From Rhodoferax sp. (GTDB lineage Bacteria > Pseudomonadota > Gammaproteobacteria > Burkholderiales > Burkholderiaceae_C), in contig NZ_JAUYQD010000026.1 in assembly GCF_030697375.1 (NCBI RefSeq), forward strand, positions 1-64,000: a stretch of 64,000 nt of DNA, written 5' to 3'. The first letter of the stretch is position 1, and each line of letters starts with the position of its first letter. The position numbers were made by a program, and so were the translations under genes. The notes beneath the pieces were generated by a model. That model ran no database searches. It was not told where the DNA came from and saw only the letters and a list, made by a program, of their open reading frames with translations. Shown one piece after another: positions 26,437-36,908 of the stretch.

Positions 26437-27618
26437 GGAAGGTCTGAATAACTCACCGCCATTTAGAGTAGTGGGTGGTTGGTTTTCAGATTGTGAGATT
26501 TCACGCGCATTTCCTTGAAACCCCGGCGTTTTTGGTGTCCATTGGGACCTTTTCGGTCCTTGACAGGGCATTGGCCCTGTTTTCGGGCGCACTCATCCCT
26601 GCACCGCCATCAGTTTGCCGCGCACCATCCACAAATTCGATAGCGCAAACAGCGTATAGAGCTGCGCCGTGTTTTTCTTCAAACCACGGTAGCGCACCTT
26701 CACAAATCCGAACTGGCGCTTGATCACCCGAAACGGGTGCTCCACTTTGGCTCGAATGCCCGCTTTGAGCTTTTCAGCCTTATCGATCAGTGCCTCTGCC
26801 GGGTTTTCCTTATTGAGCGCTTTGCGCTTGCCCGGCCCCATCGCAATATGCCAGGTGACTTCCCCCTTGGCATCGGCTCGCTTCTCGATTCCCTGGTATC
26901 CCGCATCCGCGTGGACTGTGACTTCCTGCCCGTGCAGCAGTGAATTGCCCTCAGTCACATCGCCCACCTTGCCCGAGGTACCGCGTACGGTGTGCACCAA
27001 GCCTGACTCTGCGTCCGCGCCAATGTGGGCCTTCATGCCAAAGTACCACTGATTGCCTTTTTTGCTGGAGTGCATTTCAGGGTCGCGTGCCTTGCCTTTG
27101 TTCTTCGTTGAGGTGGGCGCTGCAATCAGGGTTGCGTCCACCACCGTGCCAGCCTTGAGAAGTAGGCCACGCCGCGTCAGTAGATCGTTGACGGTTTGGA
27201 GGATTTGCTCCGCCAACTTGTGTGCTTCCAGCAGGTGGCGAAAGCGCAATATGGTGCTCTCATCGGGCAGTCGCTCAAACTCTTGTAGCTGGGCAAATTC
27301 GCGGTACAGCGGTGTGTCAAAGAAGGCTTCTTTCATCCCCGGATCCGACAGCGTGAACCATTGCTGCATGAAGTGGGTGCGCAGCATGGTTGGCAATGGA
27401 AATGGCGGACGACCATTCTTGCCTTCGGGGTAGTACGGAGCAATGAGGGCTATCAGATCGGCCCACGGAACCACTTGCTCCATCTGTTCGAGGAACTCGC
27501 GTTTGCGGGTTTTCTTGAGATTCAGATTGAGGCCCAAGGTGGCTTGTTTCATGCTATGTATTTTATAGCAATTGGAGAATTTTCTACACGAAACTCTTGG
27601 GAGTTATGCAGAGTTTCC
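26437..27618 (-). mobile_element. IS5-group insertion sequence, complete, with CTAG target duplication
   Basis: A 1182-bp element. The left end GGAAGGTCTGAATAACTC (26437-26454) and the right end, read on the other strand, GGAAACTCTGCATAACTC (27618-27601) match at 15 of 18 positions. It is flanked by CTAG at 26433-26436 and 27619-27622, a 4-bp duplication fitting the YTAR target of the IS5 subgroup. One intact transposase gene lies inside. The undamaged target duplication suggests a fairly recent insertion. Confidence 0.93.
26593..27552 (-). CDS. IS5-family transposase
   Basis: DDE transposase of 319 residues, intact. The N-terminal part reads MKQATLGLNLNLKKTRKREFLEQM and PTMLRTHFMQQWFTLSDPGMKEAFFDTPLYREFAQL; catalytic residues are expected at Asp in VVDATLIAAPTST, Asp in VHADAGYQGIEKRAD and Glu in AKVEHPFRVIKRQFG, the YREK-like end of the IS5 group. 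It fills the 1182-bp element bounded by inverted repeats, so the element is probably still mobile. Confidence 0.95.
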   Translation of the reverse strand: MKQATLGLNLNLKKTRKREFLEQMEQVVPWADLIALIAPYYPEGKNGRPPFPLPTMLRTHFMQQWFTLSDPGMKEAFFDTPLYREFAQLQEFERLPDESTILRFRHLLEAHKLAEQILQTVNDLLTRRGLLLKAGTVVDATLIAAPTSTKNKGKARDPEMHSSKKGNQWYFGMKAHIGADAESGLVHTVRGTSGKVGDVTEGNSLLHGQEVTVHADAGYQGIEKRADAKGEVTWHIAMGPGKRKALNKENPAEALIDKAEKLKAGIRAKVEHPFRVIKRQFGFVKVRYRGLKKNTAQLYTLFALSNLWMVRGKLMAVQG

Positions 27619-27800
27619 CTAGGTACGCTACCCCCTTCATGACACTGGCTGCACTGACTAGTCCGAATGATTACTTCAATGGGCAGGCCTTTGGAGAAAC
27701 AGGCTGCCGCCGCCAGCTTCCCCAAAAAAAGGGACTGGCAGGCTGCGACAATGGCGCTCTTTCAATTCCTTGGTACGGGTTTGTTCAACCCTCAAGCACT

Positions 27801-28883
27801 ATGCCCACTTCTCCCCCTGGCGCAGCCCGCGCCTTCACCCTCAGCGACTTCGATTTCACCCTGCCTGAGCCCCTCATTGCACAGCATCCCGCACCTGTGC
27901 GCAGCGGCTCCCGGCTGCTGGACGGCACGGCCGCGACGCCCGTGGACCGCATCTTTCGGGAACTGCCTACGCTGCTGCGCGCCGGTGACCTGCTGGTGTT
28001 CAACGACACCAAGGTCCTCAACGCCCGGCTGTTTGGAGAAAAACCCACCGGCGGCAAGCTGGAACTGCTGATCGAGCGGGTGCTGGGCGGCAACCAGGTG
28101 GCCGCGCACATGCGGGTGAGCAAAAAGCCCGAAGTGGGCACCACCGTGGCCCTGGTGGGCGCCCCCGGCACCCACGACAATTTGCGCGCCACGCTCCTGG
28201 GGCGCTGGCCCGACGCCGAGGGTGCGATGTTCCGCTTTGTGCTGTCCAACGACGCGGGCGACGATCCCCACACGCTGATGGAGCGCCACGGCCATGTGCC
28301 GCTGCCGCCCTACATCACCCACAGCGACTCGCCCGAAGACGTGGCCCGCTACCAAACCGTGTTCGCCAAAAACCCCGGCGCCGTAGCCGCGCCCACGGCC
28401 GCGCTGCATTTTGACGAAGCCCTGCTGGCGACGCTGGACACCCTGGGCGTACAACGCGCCCACGTCACCCTGCATGTGGGCGCAGGCACTTTTCAGCCGG
28501 TCAAGACCGAGAACCTGGCGGAACACCAGATGCACAGCGAGTGGTACGACGTGCCCGCAGCCACCCAACAGGCCCTGGCCGACTGCCGTGCGCGCGGTGG
28601 CCGTGTGGTGGCGGTGGGCACCACCACCGTGCGCACCCTAGAGTCCTGGGCGCAAACCGGCCAAACGCGTGGCGACACCCGCATCTTCATCACACCGGGG
28701 TTTGACTTTCAATGGGTGGACATGTTGGTCACCAACTTTCACCTGCCCAAGTCCAGCCTGATGATGCTGGTCAGTGCCTTTGCCGGGCATGCGCAGGTGA
28801 TGGACCTGTACCGCCACGCCATTGCTCAGGAATACCGGTTTTACAGCTATGGCGACGCCATGCTGCTGGCCAAACAGGCTTGA
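27801..28883 (+). CDS. queA: S-adenosylmethionine:tRNA ribosyltransferase-isomerase
   Basis: Transfers and isomerises ribose from S-adenosylmethionine onto preQ1-tRNA to give epoxyqueuosine. The start is ATG 27801 (MPTSPPGAARAFTLSDFDFTLPEPLIAQ), giving 360 residues; the long frame upstream reaches into the insertion sequence and is not credible. Hallmarks are LIAQHPAPVRSGSRLL, LLVFNDTKVLNARLFG, LPPYI, GAVAAPTAALHFDEALL and GTTTVRTLESW, FITPGFDFQWVDMLVTNFHLPKSSLMMLVSAFAG. tgt follows after 33 bp. The insertion sequence ends 182 bp upstream and may affect its promoter. Confidence 0.96.
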   Translation: MPTSPPGAARAFTLSDFDFTLPEPLIAQHPAPVRSGSRLLDGTAATPVDRIFRELPTLLRAGDLLVFNDTKVLNARLFGEKPTGGKLELLIERVLGGNQVAAHMRVSKKPEVGTTVALVGAPGTHDNLRATLLGRWPDAEGAMFRFVLSNDAGDDPHTLMERHGHVPLPPYITHSDSPEDVARYQTVFAKNPGAVAAPTAALHFDEALLATLDTLGVQRAHVTLHVGAGTFQPVKTENLAEHQMHSEWYDVPAATQQALADCRARGGRVVAVGTTTVRTLESWAQTGQTRGDTRIFITPGFDFQWVDMLVTNFHLPKSSLMMLVSAFAGHAQVMDLYRHAIAQEYRFYSYGDAMLLAKQA

Positions 28884-30472
<1,589 letters not shown>

Positions 30473-30569
30473 TGCATTCCTTTACAGTGCCGCGCACCCG
30501 GTGTGCCGACAACGGCCAGGACTGTAAAACACAAGGCTTGCACGCACCTTGACCCAGCACAAAGATGCC

Positions 30570-32342
30570 TTAGAACGTCTCCCAGTCGTCATCCCCTCCC
30601 GCCGGGGTGGCCTTGGTGGTGGTTTTGGGAACTACTTTGGGAGCTACTTTGGGTGCAGGCTTGGGCAACGCGGGGGCGGCCGAGGCCGGAGTGCGCACGC
30701 TTGCTGGGGCTTTAAGGGCCGCGGGTTTGGCGGATACGCGCTGGGGAAGCGCTGTACGAACGGACAGGGTGGGCACGGGCGCAGCACGGCGCCGCCCTCC
30801 ATCGGCCAAATTAAAGACTGCCACGGTATGCACCAAGTCGTCTGCTTGGGATTTGAGGCTGCTGGCCGCTGCGGCCATCTCTTCGACCAGCGCTGCGTTT
30901 TGCTGCGTGACCTGGTCCATCTGGGAGACGGCCTCCCCGACCTGCGAGACACCCAGACTTTGCTCATTGCTGGCCGCACTGATTTCGCCCATGATATCGG
31001 TCACCCGGCGGATCGAAGTGACCACCTCGGTCATGGTGGAGCCGGCCTGATCGACCAGGGCCGTGCCGTGTTCCACACGCTCGACGCTGGCGTTGATCAG
31101 CGATTTGATTTCACGGGCCGCTTCGGCCGATCGCCCGGCCAAGCTGCGTACTTCGCTGGCCACCACGGCAAAGCCTCGCCCCTGTTCACCGGCGCGCGCT
31201 GCTTCCACCGCAGCGTTGAGCGCCAGAATATTGGTCTGGAATGCAATGCCATCGATGACGCTGATGATGTCGGAAATCTTGCGCGAAGATGTATTGATGT
31301 CGCGCATGGTTTCCACCACCTGCCCAACCACCGCGCCGCCTCTGACCGCCACATCCGAGGCACTCATGGCCAACTGGTTGGCTTGGCGCGCACTGTCGGC
31401 ATTTTGTTTGACGGTGGAACCCAGCTGCTCCATGGAAGCGGCTGTTTCTTCCAAGGCGCTGGCCTGACTTTCGGTGCGGGAGGACAAATCATGGTTGCCT
31501 TGCGCGATTTCGGCGCTGGCAGTGGCCAGACTCTCGGAGCCCTGGCGTACATTGCTGACCACCTGGGTCAGGCTTTCCTGCATCAGCTTGAGGTGGGCCA
31601 TCAGGCTGCCCGTGTCTCCAGGCTTCAAATCGATCGGCAAACGCAGATCCCCCGCGGCCACGCTTCTGGCCACATCGGTGGCTTGCGCAGGCTCGGCGCC
31701 GAGTTGCCGACCGAGACCGCGAATCAAGAAAAAGTTGTACGCGCCCGACGCAATCATGCCAACCCAAAAGATCGCAACACACAGCAAGGAGATGGTGTTG
31801 TACATCGACTCCGCATCGGTAAAGGCTTTTTGCGCGCCGTCCAACTGCGCCTGGATCAAAGCCTTGATGCCGCTGTGCACCGGAGCGTACAGCGGCCCCA
31901 CCTTTTCGGTCGTCAAACGCTGGGCTCCGGCCATGTCATTGGCACGCAAGGCGGTCAAGGTCGGCAAGAGGCCTTCCTGCACAAACTTCCCCCGGTCAGC
32001 GGCAAAGCTCTTGGACAGCGTCTGTACCTCGGGTGTGAGCTGGGTGGCCATGAAGGCGTCCCAGGATTTGGTAATGGCCGCAATATTGGACTCTACCTTG
32101 GCGGTGGCGGCGGCGATCACTTCCGGCGTGGGGTTCGCCAGTGCCGTGGCGATGGACAGGCGATTTTCAAGAATCAGGGCCTCAATGTCCCCCATCTGTC
32201 CGACCGGTACCGTACGGTCTGCATAGACCGCCCTGAGCGCGAGATTGGACGTCCCCATGCCAAACAGCCCCAGGCCTGCAATGAAGATAACCAGGGCGGA
32301 CATCATGCCCCCTAAAACCAGCAAACGCGTTGAGATTTTCAT
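30570..32342 (-). CDS. Methyl-accepting chemotaxis protein with four-helix-bundle sensor
   Basis: Chemoreceptor of 590 residues. The start chosen is ATG 32342 (MKISTRLLVLGGMMSALVIFIAG); a TTG six codons upstream extends the open frame but is less likely. Membrane segments lie at about 6-28 and 190-210, enclosing a helical sensor (about 30-188) of the Tar/4HB type. HAMP and the signalling hairpin follow ([19 protein letters not shown]). A long Ala/Pro/Lys tail ends DDDWETF, the CheR-docking pentapeptide also present in the receptor at 12768. It lies 109 bp downstream of the FIST gene, same strand. Confidence 0.95.
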   Translation of the reverse strand: MKISTRLLVLGGMMSALVIFIAGLGLFGMGTSNLALRAVYADRTVPVGQMGDIEALILENRLSIATALANPTPEVIAAATAKVESNIAAITKSWDAFMATQLTPEVQTLSKSFAADRGKFVQEGLLPTLTALRANDMAGAQRLTTEKVGPLYAPVHSGIKALIQAQLDGAQKAFTDAESMYNTISLLCVAIFWVGMIASGAYNFFLIRGLGRQLGAEPAQATDVARSVAAGDLRLPIDLKPGDTGSLMAHLKLMQESLTQVVSNVRQGSESLATASAEIAQGNHDLSSRTESQASALEETAASMEQLGSTVKQNADSARQANQLAMSASDVAVRGGAVVGQVVETMRDINTSSRKISDIISVIDGIAFQTNILALNAAVEAARAGEQGRGFAVVASEVRSLAGRSAEAAREIKSLINASVERVEHGTALVDQAGSTMTEVVTSIRRVTDIMGEISAASNEQSLGVSQVGEAVSQMDQVTQQNAALVEEMAAAASSLKSQADDLVHTVAVFNLADGGRRRAAPVPTLSVRTALPQRVSAKPAALKAPASVRTPASAAPALPKPAPKVAPKVVPKTTTKATPAGGDDDWETF

Positions 32343-32451
32343 GAGATTCAGTCTCTGCAAGGTTGAAGTCAGGCCTCAGTGTACAGGGGACACACTGGTT
32401 TTGAGCCCGGTGTGCGAAAGCCTCAAAAAATGTCCTCCCCCCCGTGGCCCA

Positions 32452-33747
32452 CTAGCCCTGGGTGGTAAAGACCGTCATCACACCGGTGAAGCCATACAGG
32501 TGGTTGCGGGCAATTTCCCCCCCGGCAAAAAAACCCACCAAAGGCACATCTCCCAGCGCCCGCCGCACGATATGCATCTCGGCACTGGGGCCGCCAAAAT
32601 GTGCGCCACCCCGCCCGGAACAACTGATGTAGACCGCGCCTGCAATGCGCCGCGCGGCCAGCGCAGTCGTTTCCGCTTCGCCATCGGCCAGCGCCATGGC
32701 GACTTCCAGAGGCAGCTCTTCGGGCTCCAGTTCTTCGCGTATTTCTGCACAGATACGCATCAGGTCGGCCTTGGCCGCCTGCACATTGCGCTGGCAAAAC
32801 GTCAGATGCATGCCGACTTCCACCTGGTCTGCCACCGCCACGCCGCGCCGCCCGGGGTCCAGGCCAATGATGTGGCGCACCACCACGTCGCTGCCAAAAC
32901 TGCCGGTCTGGTGCAAGGTGGCGCCACCCAAATGGTCTTGGTGGCTGGGGCTCGGGTGATCTTCCTGGGGGCGTACCAGGCCCACCAGGGTGGCGCGCAC
33001 CACCGCCAGGGCTTCCTGGGGCTGGTCCAGTGTGATGGCCAGGTCGTTCAGCATCACATCCAGCGCCGGTTCACCGTCCAGCGCAATCACCACGTTGTTG
33101 TCGGCTTGGGTGACCACCCGCGCACGCGAAATGGGCTTGCAGCCCTGGGTCACCCGGGACACCAGGCCCACACCAGGCCCAAACGCCACACCGCTGAGGC
33201 CTCCGCGAAACACCCCGCTGGCATTGCCATGTCCACTGATGTTGCCATCCCCCGCCACTGCAAACTGCACACTGGCGCCACGGCTGCTGGACAGGCCTCC
33301 AAACAGGTACCCCGTCTCCGTGCGTGCCGCCATTTCGTCGATCAACTCCCCCAGCTCCAGGGTGCTCGCATCGGCATGCACCAAGGCGGTATGCGCCTCA
33401 AAGCCCAGCCCCAGCGGGGCCACGCCTGAAAACACCCGAAACTGGTCGCTGGGCAATTCCAGCAACATGACGGCCATGGCGGGCTCGTCAAAGTACTCCA
33501 CGTTGTTGCAGGCGATGCCGACCCCCACGGTGCCCGACCAATCGGTCACCAGCGGGAGTTCCGCGCCCAGGTGCTCCAAAATAGCTTGGGCATCGTCGGC
33601 ATAGTGGTCCGTGATGTAGAGCAATGCCAGGGTGGGCGAGGCGACACAGGCGGGCAGCGCCATTTGTGCCCGCAACTGCGCCAGCACCAGTGCGGCCGCC
33701 ATTTGCCACTGCGGATGGGTGGCGTGTGCGTAGGGAAAAGTTGCCAT
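32452..33747 (-). CDS. FIST-domain sensory protein
   Basis: A 431-residue cytosolic protein with FIST_N (about 15-200) and FIST_C (about 215-425) domains, proposed to bind small ligands such as amino acids in signal transduction. Support: LALLYITDHYADDAQAILEHL, WSGTVGVGIACNNVEYFDEPAMAVML, GYLFGGLSSSRGASVQF, and the C-terminal AVYISCSGRGGAHFGGPSAEMHIVRRALGDVPLVGFFAGGEIARN with VMTVFT. No output domain is attached; the chemoreceptor gene directly downstream is a plausible partner. Confidence 0.9.
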   Translation of the reverse strand: MATFPYAHATHPQWQMAAALVLAQLRAQMALPACVASPTLALLYITDHYADDAQAILEHLGAELPLVTDWSGTVGVGIACNNVEYFDEPAMAVMLLELPSDQFRVFSGVAPLGLGFEAHTALVHADASTLELGELIDEMAARTETGYLFGGLSSSRGASVQFAVAGDGNISGHGNASGVFRGGLSGVAFGPGVGLVSRVTQGCKPISRARVVTQADNNVVIALDGEPALDVMLNDLAITLDQPQEALAVVRATLVGLVRPQEDHPSPSHQDHLGGATLHQTGSFGSDVVVRHIIGLDPGRRGVAVADQVEVGMHLTFCQRNVQAAKADLMRICAEIREELEPEELPLEVAMALADGEAETTALAARRIAGAVYISCSGRGGAHFGGPSAEMHIVRRALGDVPLVGFFAGGEIARNHLYGFTGVMTVFTTQG

Positions 33748-33831
33748 GTGCGTTGAGCGTTATCGGCCAGGCTCAGAAACCAGGCCCCAAGCGCGGGGCG
33801 GGGCCGGGTTGCTCATGCCTCGCGGGCTAGC

Positions 33832-34524
33832 TTATTTGGTCCGGGGGGCGGTCTTCCTGGCCGACTTCGCCGCCGGCGTGCTGGTGCGCCGGGTGGCCGC
33901 ACCCACCACTTTTTTGCCCGATTTCATGGCCTCTTTGGCCATGCCGGTGGCCATGTTTTTGGTGATGTCCACGGCGGACTTGGCGGTGGCCTCTTTCACC
34001 GCACCGGCGGCAATTTGCTGGAACTGCTGGGTCAGCGAGCCCCACAGCTGCAAGGGGTCGATCAGGCCGTTCATGCTGCCCACGGCCTTGGCACTTTTGC
34101 TGTCTTTGCTGGCCGACTTGCTGCTGCCGGTGGCCACATCGGCAATGGTCTTGGCCGTGCTGGCGGCGCGCTCGCTCACCCGCTGCACGCCGGAATACAC
34201 CGAATCGGCGGCTTTGAGTTTGAGTGCATTGGCCACATCACCAATGTTGAAGTTCATGCCCTTGAGCGTGTTCAGGGTCATTTTTTGCACTTCCAGCGCC
34301 TGGATGGTGGCTCCCAGTGCCCGGGAGTTTTGCTCCAGCCAGAAGTGCACGTTTTTGAGTTCTTCGATGCGTTTGTCCAGCTCTTCCACATTCAGCGTGG
34401 GGGCCACCCAGTTGCCCAGATTGGGCATTTGGGGGATGTTGCTGCTGGCGCCTTTTGCCAGATTCTGCAAAAAATCAAAGCCAGGCACGAATTTTCCGAA
34501 ACCCGTGGTGTCCGAATCGCTCAT
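33832..34524 (-). CDS. phaM: PhaM-type polyhydroxyalkanoate granule regulatory protein
   Basis: Granule-associated protein that, in Ralstonia/Cupriavidus, activates PHB synthase and tethers granules to DNA. The start is ATG 34524 (MSDSDTTGFGKFVPGFDFLQNLAKG) after GGAGG, giving 230 residues. Conserved N-terminal region: VAPTLNVEELDKRIEELKNVHFWLEQNSRALGATIQALEVQKMTL. The C-terminal AAKPA-like basic tail (KKVVGAATRRTSTPAAKSARKTAPRTK) is the DNA-binding end. This implies PHB storage. No phaC is in the window. Confidence 0.88.
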   Translation of the reverse strand: MSDSDTTGFGKFVPGFDFLQNLAKGASSNIPQMPNLGNWVAPTLNVEELDKRIEELKNVHFWLEQNSRALGATIQALEVQKMTLNTLKGMNFNIGDVANALKLKAADSVYSGVQRVSERAASTAKTIADVATGSSKSASKDSKSAKAVGSMNGLIDPLQLWGSLTQQFQQIAAGAVKEATAKSAVDITKNMATGMAKEAMKSGKKVVGAATRRTSTPAAKSARKTAPRTK

Positions 34525-34634
34525 AAATCCTCCAAAAGGCTTGGGTGTCAAGCTGGTGGCCGCAGCTTAACCCAATGCGCAAGGCTTGGCGACCACGATT
34601 TCCCAGGCACGCCCCCAAAACGCCAGGCCCCGGT

Positions 34635-35180
34635 TCAAGGCAACCACTTCTTCAACATGGCGGCGTCGGGCGGGCCAATGCTGCGCTGCACCGAGCCCTT
34701 GCGCCCCAGCAGCACGATGTAGGGGGTGACGTTGGGCCACTTCGGGTCCACGCTTTGGCGGATGGCGGGCTCAAAACCGTCAAAGGCGTAAAACCGGGTG
34801 GCGCCTCCAAAGTGGTGGGCATGGGCCAAGGCGCGCTCGCCCTGCACGTCCATCATCACGGCGGCCAACTCCACTTTTTGGTGCGATGCGGCGATGAAGG
34901 TCTGCAGCTTGTGGAAGGCGTCCGGGCAGGTGGGGCAGTAGCTGGTGGTGAACACATAGGCCGCCGGGCGCGGACTGCTTTTGAGCAGCTGGGCCCAGGT
35001 GGTTTCATCAAAATCCGTTACCGATGCTACGGTATTGATAGCTGCTTGCGCTTTATGGACGGGGGCTACAGGGGTATTTGACCATGCAAACAAGGGCGCG
35101 GCGGCCGCCAGCAGAAGCCCACGCCGCGTGGTGCGCAGCCATGCCGCCGGCAAGGGCGACCACTCAGAACGTGATGTCAT
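34635..35180 (-). CDS. Thioredoxin-like protein with CPTC motif, exported
   Basis: Last gene of the copper locus. The start is ATG 35180 (MTSRSEWSPLPAAWLRTTRRGLLLAAAAPLFAW), with a twin-arginine-like export signal, giving 181 residues. The thioredoxin-fold part has AYVFTTSYCPTCPDAFHKL (Cys82, Cys85) and ends in a cis-Pro region (NVTPYIVLLGRKG), so redox or metal-delivery activity is likely. The start overlaps the BNR gene stop by 17 bp. Residues VAPVHKAQAAINTVA, just after the signal, come from a dispersed palindromic repeat read in frame. Confidence 0.82.
   Translation of the reverse strand: MTSRSEWSPLPAAWLRTTRRGLLLAAAAPLFAWSNTPVAPVHKAQAAINTVASVTDFDETTWAQLLKSSPRPAAYVFTTSYCPTCPDAFHKLQTFIAASHQKVELAAVMMDVQGERALAHAHHFGGATRFYAFDGFEPAIRQSVDPKWPNVTPYIVLLGRKGSVQRSIGPPDAAMLKKWLP
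35025..35071 (+). repeat. Dispersed palindromic repeat, copy 6, inside the thioredoxin-like gene
   Basis: Near-complete: GCTACGG, spacer, TGATAGCTGCTTGCGC, spacer, GACGGGGGCTACAGG. Read on the minus strand in the same frame as copy 4 (VAPVHKAQAAIN). Confidence 0.85.
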
Positions 35181-36468
35181 GGACTTGCACCTCGGTTGTA
35201 TTGCGCCACACCACCGCCATGCGCGGACCCTGCTGCACCAGGCGGGGGAAGTCGTTGTCACCCTGCACCTGGCCCAGGGTCTGCAGGCGAAAGCTCTGGC
35301 CCCCATCGGTGGACAACCAGGCCTTGAGCGTGCTGGTCCTGCCGTCGATGCTGCGCCAGACCACGGCCACGCGCGGGCCATGGGCCATCACGTCCGCATG
35401 CTCGGCCCGTTCATCGGGCAGCAGGCGCACCGTACCCGGCTGCGGGCTGCCATCGGCATGGAGCCGACCGTAGCGCACCCCCGCCACGGGGTCCCGGCCC
35501 TGCTGGCGAATGCCGAACCACACCGTGTGAAAACCGTCGCCCGCCGCGGCCAGGCCGGGGCCGTGGTGCGGACAGCCATCCACACGCCATTCATCCAAGG
35601 TGGCGCGCACGATGGGCGGCTGGGTGGCCGGTGTCAAGGCGACCAGGGCGTGGTCGCGCACATTGGGGTCAAACACATGGCGCCACATGGCGCGCAGCAC
35701 CCCGTCGCTGCCCTGCGCCACCGCGATACGGCAGCATTCGCAGGAGTGGTCCGCCACTTTGAGGTCCGGGCCGAAGGTGGCGCCGCCATCGGTAGAGACG
35801 TTGCGGTAAATAGCGGCACCGCGGTAGCTGGATTTACCCGCCACCTTGGGCGCGGCTTCCAGGTCGCGCTTGTCGATCCAGACGGTGTGCAATACGCCTT
35901 GGGCGTCAAAGCCCAGCGACTCAAAGCGGTGGGTGATGATCTGGCGGTCGGCATGTACGGTATAGGGCACAGAAAAGGTCTGGCCCGCGTCCACCGAACG
36001 CAGCATGCGCACATAGCCGGTATTGGGCTTGGCCAAGGGCTGGGTGTAGGCAATCAGCACCGTGGCACGGGGGCCAAACAGCAGCTTGGGGCGATTTTCG
36101 CCATCGGCCGAGATGGCGTCGCCGGCCGTATCCAACACCCGCGGGGCACTCCACTGCAAGGCGGCGGCCCCCACCGGCAAAGGCGCACTCTGGACAAACA
36201 ACTGGCCTTCGGCGTTGAGCCCGACCAGCCACAAGGCGCCGTCCGGCGCCACGGCAACGCCGGTGCCCAGCTGGGGCCGGGGTTTGCGCGCCCCCGGTGT
36301 GCTGGTACTGGCTGCGGCCACGGCAGGCGAAGCCGCCGCAGCCGCCACCTCGGCAGCTTGCGGGTGGGTGCTGTGTTGCGCCCAACTGGTGGCACACAAG
36401 ACCAGGCTGGCCGCCAGTACGGCCACCCGCCTGCAAACGGGGAACTTGAATCGTTGAAAAAACATCAT
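35164..36468 (-). CDS. Exported BNR-repeat (sialidase-like propeller) protein of the copper locus
   Basis: A 434-residue secreted protein: Sec signal about 10-31 (VAVLAASLVLCATSWAQ), an Ala-rich linker, then a beta-propeller with Asp-box-like repeats (SVDAGQTFSVP, STDGGATFGPD, STDGGQSFRLQ). No sialidase catalytic Arg triad or Tyr could be assigned, so a glycosidase role is doubtful. The motif HSCECCRIAVA near residue 235 is a Cys/His cluster that could bind copper. It lies 24 bp downstream of exbD, within the TonB/copper operon. Confidence 0.82.
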   Translation of the reverse strand: MMFFQRFKFPVCRRVAVLAASLVLCATSWAQHSTHPQAAEVAAAAASPAVAAASTSTPGARKPRPQLGTGVAVAPDGALWLVGLNAEGQLFVQSAPLPVGAAALQWSAPRVLDTAGDAISADGENRPKLLFGPRATVLIAYTQPLAKPNTGYVRMLRSVDAGQTFSVPYTVHADRQIITHRFESLGFDAQGVLHTVWIDKRDLEAAPKVAGKSSYRGAAIYRNVSTDGGATFGPDLKVADHSCECCRIAVAQGSDGVLRAMWRHVFDPNVRDHALVALTPATQPPIVRATLDEWRVDGCPHHGPGLAAAGDGFHTVWFGIRQQGRDPVAGVRYGRLHADGSPQPGTVRLLPDERAEHADVMAHGPRVAVVWRSIDGRTSTLKAWLSTDGGQSFRLQTLGQVQGDNDFPRLVQQGPRMAVVWRNTTEVQVHDITF

Positions 36469-36492
36469 GGACCTCGGTTAAGGAAAAAGGGA

Positions 36493-36903
36493 TCAGTGGA
36501 CCGGCTCGGTGATGAAGCCGATTTTGCGCAGGCCCGCCTGCTGGGCGGCAGCCATGGCCAGGGCCACGCGTTCATAGCGCACCGCCTTGTCGCCGCGGAT
36601 GTGCAATTCGGGCTGCGGCTGTTTGCCGGCAGCGGCCTGGAGCTGCAACGCCAGGTCGGCCTCGGCCAGCGGGGCCTCGTTCCAGTAGTACTGGCCTGCG
36701 GCGTCCACACTCAGGCGGATGGTTTCGGGTTTGCTGTCCTGCGGCTGGTTGGTGGCGCGCGGCAGGTCAATGTTCACCGCGTGTTTCATCACGGGCACGG
36801 TGATGATGAAGATGATCAGCAGCACCAGCATCACGTCCACCAGGGGCGTCATGTTGATCTCGTTCATCACCTCGTCGTCGGCGTCCTGGGTTCCGAAAGC
36901 CAT
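36493..36903 (-). CDS. exbD: ExbD/TolR-family biopolymer transporter
   Basis: Inner-membrane energiser subunit of the TonB system, 136 residues. A single membrane helix (PLVDVMLVLLIIFIITVPVM) carries the conserved Asp used for proton flow. A periplasmic domain follows (INLPRATNQ-like NIDLPRATNQPQDSK; LHIRGDKAVRYERVALAMAAAQQAGL). It begins 5 bp after exbB. Confidence 0.94.
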   Translation of the reverse strand: MAFGTQDADDEVMNEINMTPLVDVMLVLLIIFIITVPVMKHAVNIDLPRATNQPQDSKPETIRLSVDAAGQYYWNEAPLAEADLALQLQAAAGKQPQPELHIRGDKAVRYERVALAMAAAQQAGLRKIGFITEPVH

Positions 36904-36908
36904 GGCGT

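Noticed and set aside
35164-36468. Calling the BNR protein a sialidase
   Set aside because: Asp-box repeats are present but no catalytic Arg triad or Tyr/Glu pair could be assigned, and the copper context argues against it.
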